8,679 nt of DNA from the NCBI GenBank assembly GCA_017999195.1, contig JAGOBP010000136.1:1-8679 (forward strand). The letters run 5' to 3'. The notes beneath the pieces are model-generated. The model saw only the letters and a list, made by a program, of their open reading frames with translations, searched no databases and was not told the DNA's origin. The position numbers were made by a program, and so were the translations under genes. The stretch comes from Thermoflexales bacterium (GTDB lineage Bacteria > Chloroflexota > Anaerolineae > Fen-1058). Positions 7,432-8,679 of this stretch are shown piece by piece. Each line of letters begins with the position of its first letter. Within the stretch, counting starts at the first letter, position 1.

Positions 7432-7442
7432 TAGTAATTGCG

Positions 7443-8417
7443 CTAGCTCCCTTCGCTCTTGGAATCCAGCGCCTTGTGCAGCAAATTCTGGAACAAGCTC
7501 AGCAATTCCGAACCGTGCGCCAAATCTTGCGGCACCAGCGACACGACGGTGCGCGCACTCTTCAAATTCTGGCTGGCTTCGGCTAGCCGCGCGGCCTGCG
7601 GCGTCAGCATCAGCAGTTCGGGACTGCTCTTCAGCACGTCCAACTCTTCGCGCTCGAAGGCGAGGCGCAGGCGGCTGCGCGCCAGATCATCGGTCAGGCG
7701 TTGCTGCGCGAGGGCGGATTCTTTCTCCAGCAGTGCTTGCTTCAGATCGGCCTTCTTCAATTCGAGCGAATGTTCCATCGCCGCAATTTCTTCGTCGGCT
7801 TGATAGCGTGTCTTGGCCGCCGAGATGCGCGCGTGTTGATTCAACCGCTCGGTTTCTTCCATCAAACGCGCCTGTTCCTGTTGGCGCAGCGCGTCGGCAA
7901 TCTCGGGGTCGATCGGGTCTAGCGATTGAACCGCCAGCGTGATCAATTCGACGCCGTATTTTTCTTCGATCAACGCCAGGCGTTCGTTCAAATAGTCCAG
8001 CAAGCCCGCTGAAGACACCGTGCGAATTTCGGCATGTTCGGTGTAGGCTTTGACCAGCCCTTGCAACAAGACCTGGGCTTCATCGGCCACACGCGCGACG
8101 GCTTCGCTATTCCAGCCGCCCGCCCGAATCAGCGACTGAACGTGATCGGGTGACGGCGCGATCGAGCCGACCAGCTTCACGCGCACACCGATGTTGCCGG
8201 CCGCGCTCGCCTCGGTCGTCAACTGGATCGGGCAGGTGGTGCGTTTAAGCGGCAAGCTGAAGTGGCGCGGATACAGCAAGCCCTTGCGCACACCGATGCG
8301 GCCTTTCGATTCATAAAGCACCAGCACGTCCGGCTGGCGAACGCGCAATTCAAATAGGGCGACCAACACCCCGATCACGATGATGACAACAACGGCCACA
8401 CCCAGAACGACATCCAT
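7443..8417 (-). CDS. SPFH/band-7 domain membrane protein (stomatin/prohibitin-like)
   Basis: SPFH proteins assemble into membrane-anchored oligomers that organise membrane microdomains or chaperone membrane proteases. The exact role here is unknown. The 324-residue product has one N-terminal membrane segment (about residues 3-22) and a band-7 beta-rich domain (about 25-170) that ends in the typical YGVELITLAVQSLDPIDPEI stretch. A charged coiled coil rich in Glu, Gln and Ala follows (about 172-262). The C-terminus carries LTPQAARLAEASQNLKSART (271-290), the kind of helix that in this family supports oligomerisation. AGAGGTG four bases before the ATG is a strong ribosome site and fixes the start. 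The gene has its own TATAAT promoter and sits between two stem-loops, so it is probably monocistronic. No NfeD-type protease partner, common beside such genes, is adjacent in the window. The domain call is secure; a specific ortholog name is not justified. Confidence 0.85.
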   Translation of the reverse strand: MDVVLGVAVVVIIVIGVLVALFELRVRQPDVLVLYESKGRIGVRKGLLYPRHFSLPLKRTTCPIQLTTEASAAGNIGVRVKLVGSIAPSPDHVQSLIRAGGWNSEAVARVADEAQVLLQGLVKAYTEHAEIRTVSSAGLLDYLNERLALIEEKYGVELITLAVQSLDPIDPEIADALRQQEQARLMEETERLNQHARISAAKTRYQADEEIAAMEHSLELKKADLKQALLEKESALAQQRLTDDLARSRLRLAFEREELDVLKSSPELLMLTPQAARLAEASQNLKSARTVVSLVPQDLAHGSELLSLFQNLLHKALDSKSEGS

Positions 8418-8497
8418 TTGGCACCTCTGCGGGTAGACTTTGAGTGAACTTGATTACGCTCAACCGGCGGCTATCCGGCGAGACGACGGCGGGGTGA

Positions 8498-8503
8498 ATT
8501 ATA
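8498..8503 (-). promoter_or_regulatory. -10 box of the SPFH gene promoter
   Basis: A perfect TATAAT lies on the minus strand about 80 bases before the SPFH ATG, with an expected start of transcription near 8490. I see no good -35 hexamer at 16-18 bases upstream (TAGCCC at best), so the promoter may need an activator or be weak. It lies just downstream of the stem-loop at 8539-8564, as expected for the next transcription unit. Confidence 0.45.
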
Positions 8504-8538
8504 CTCAAGACGGGGGTTGCGGGCTATGCCGATAATAG

Positions 8539-8564
8539 ACAAAGCCGACGGTGGTCGGCTTTGT
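8539..8564 (-). terminator. Intrinsic terminator-like stem-loop after the FAD-subunit gene
   Basis: A perfect 11-base-pair stem (8539-8549 with 8554-8564; ACAAAGCCGAC and its complement) closes a four-base loop. In the minus-strand direction the stem ends in CTTTGT and is followed by CTATTATC, a loosely U-rich tail. It lies about 40 bases after the stop codon of the dehydrogenase subunit gene and before the SPFH promoter, which fits termination between the two units. Confidence 0.6.
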
Positions 8565-8603
8565 GCAGTCTTACTCAATTGTCATGTTGATCTTACGCTG
8601 ATT

Positions 8604-8679
8604 TTAAGCCAAAACGCGCTTCACCAACACGCCGATCATCTCGCGCCGATACTCGCTCGACGCGAAGTAGTCCGTGGGC
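8604..8679 (-). CDS. C-terminal end of a molybdenum-hydroxylase FAD-binding subunit (CoxM/xanthine dehydrogenase type), partial
   Basis: The last 25 codons of a gene entering from the right are present. The tail reads DYFASSEYRREMIGVLVKRVLA before the stop. The Ala-Ser-x-Glu-Tyr-Arg-Arg...Gly-Val-Leu...Arg-x-Leu pattern is the usual C-terminus of FAD-binding subunits in the xanthine dehydrogenase / CO dehydrogenase family. These pass electrons between the molybdopterin and iron-sulfur subunits of a cytoplasmic hydroxylase. The substrate cannot be told from this piece. The large and small subunit genes would be expected to the right, outside the window. The assignment rests on one short motif. 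Confidence 0.6.
   Translation of the reverse strand, partial: PTDYFASSEYRREMIGVLVKRVLA

Overview
The window looks like a chromosomal piece of a GC-rich bacterium. Chloroflexota is my best guess. It rests on the style of the intergenic DNA: each gap carries a different family of inverted repeats of types I associate with that phylum. It also rests on the mix of sigma-70-like promoters, an SPFH membrane protein and a molybdenum-hydroxylase subunit. The phylum call is inference and no marker gene is present. All genes I can support lie on the minus strand, so transcription runs from high to low coordinates.

Layout, in order of transcription. (1) 8604-8679 is the C-terminal tail of a xanthine/CO dehydrogenase-type FAD subunit, followed by a strong stem-loop (8539-8564). 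(2) A TATAAT promoter (about 8500) precedes a 324-residue SPFH/band-7 membrane protein (7443-8417). (3) A 373-base gap (7070-7442) is packed with inverted repeats. (4) A 1867-residue single-ORF protein (1466-7069) fills two thirds of the window. (5) A nested inverted-repeat element (1339-1459) follows its stop. (6) A sigma-70 promoter (1262-1291) drives a 260-residue lipoprotein of lower GC (401-1183). (7) A non-coding gap (13-400) holds a repeat, a bidirectional-looking terminator and an extended -10 promoter pointing left. That promoter appears to serve a gene whose first codons are at the left edge.

The giant protein is the highlight. Read by eye it has three parts: a degenerate fold-type-I PLP domain without the Schiff-base lysine (about residues 38-330); an intact class I/II aminotransferase domain with all signature residues (about 420-790); and a roughly 1070-residue region that follows phosphoenolpyruvate carboxylase from end to end. 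The PEPC-like landmarks appear in the right order and at roughly the right spacing: TVHPTQ for TAHPTE, DGSNRPSG for GGDRDGNP, PLFED for PLFET, GSD for the metal-binding YSD, a GRGG-like loop with one arginine kept, and DRPTSRR...LRAI for SRPAKR...LRAI. If both halves are active, one chain could carboxylate PEP to oxaloacetate and transaminate it to aspartate. However, several PEPC catalytic residues are changed, so the second half may instead be a repurposed or regulatory PEPC fold. I know of no described enzyme with this architecture, but I could not search.

No tRNA, rRNA, CRISPR array, transposase or phage gene is visible.
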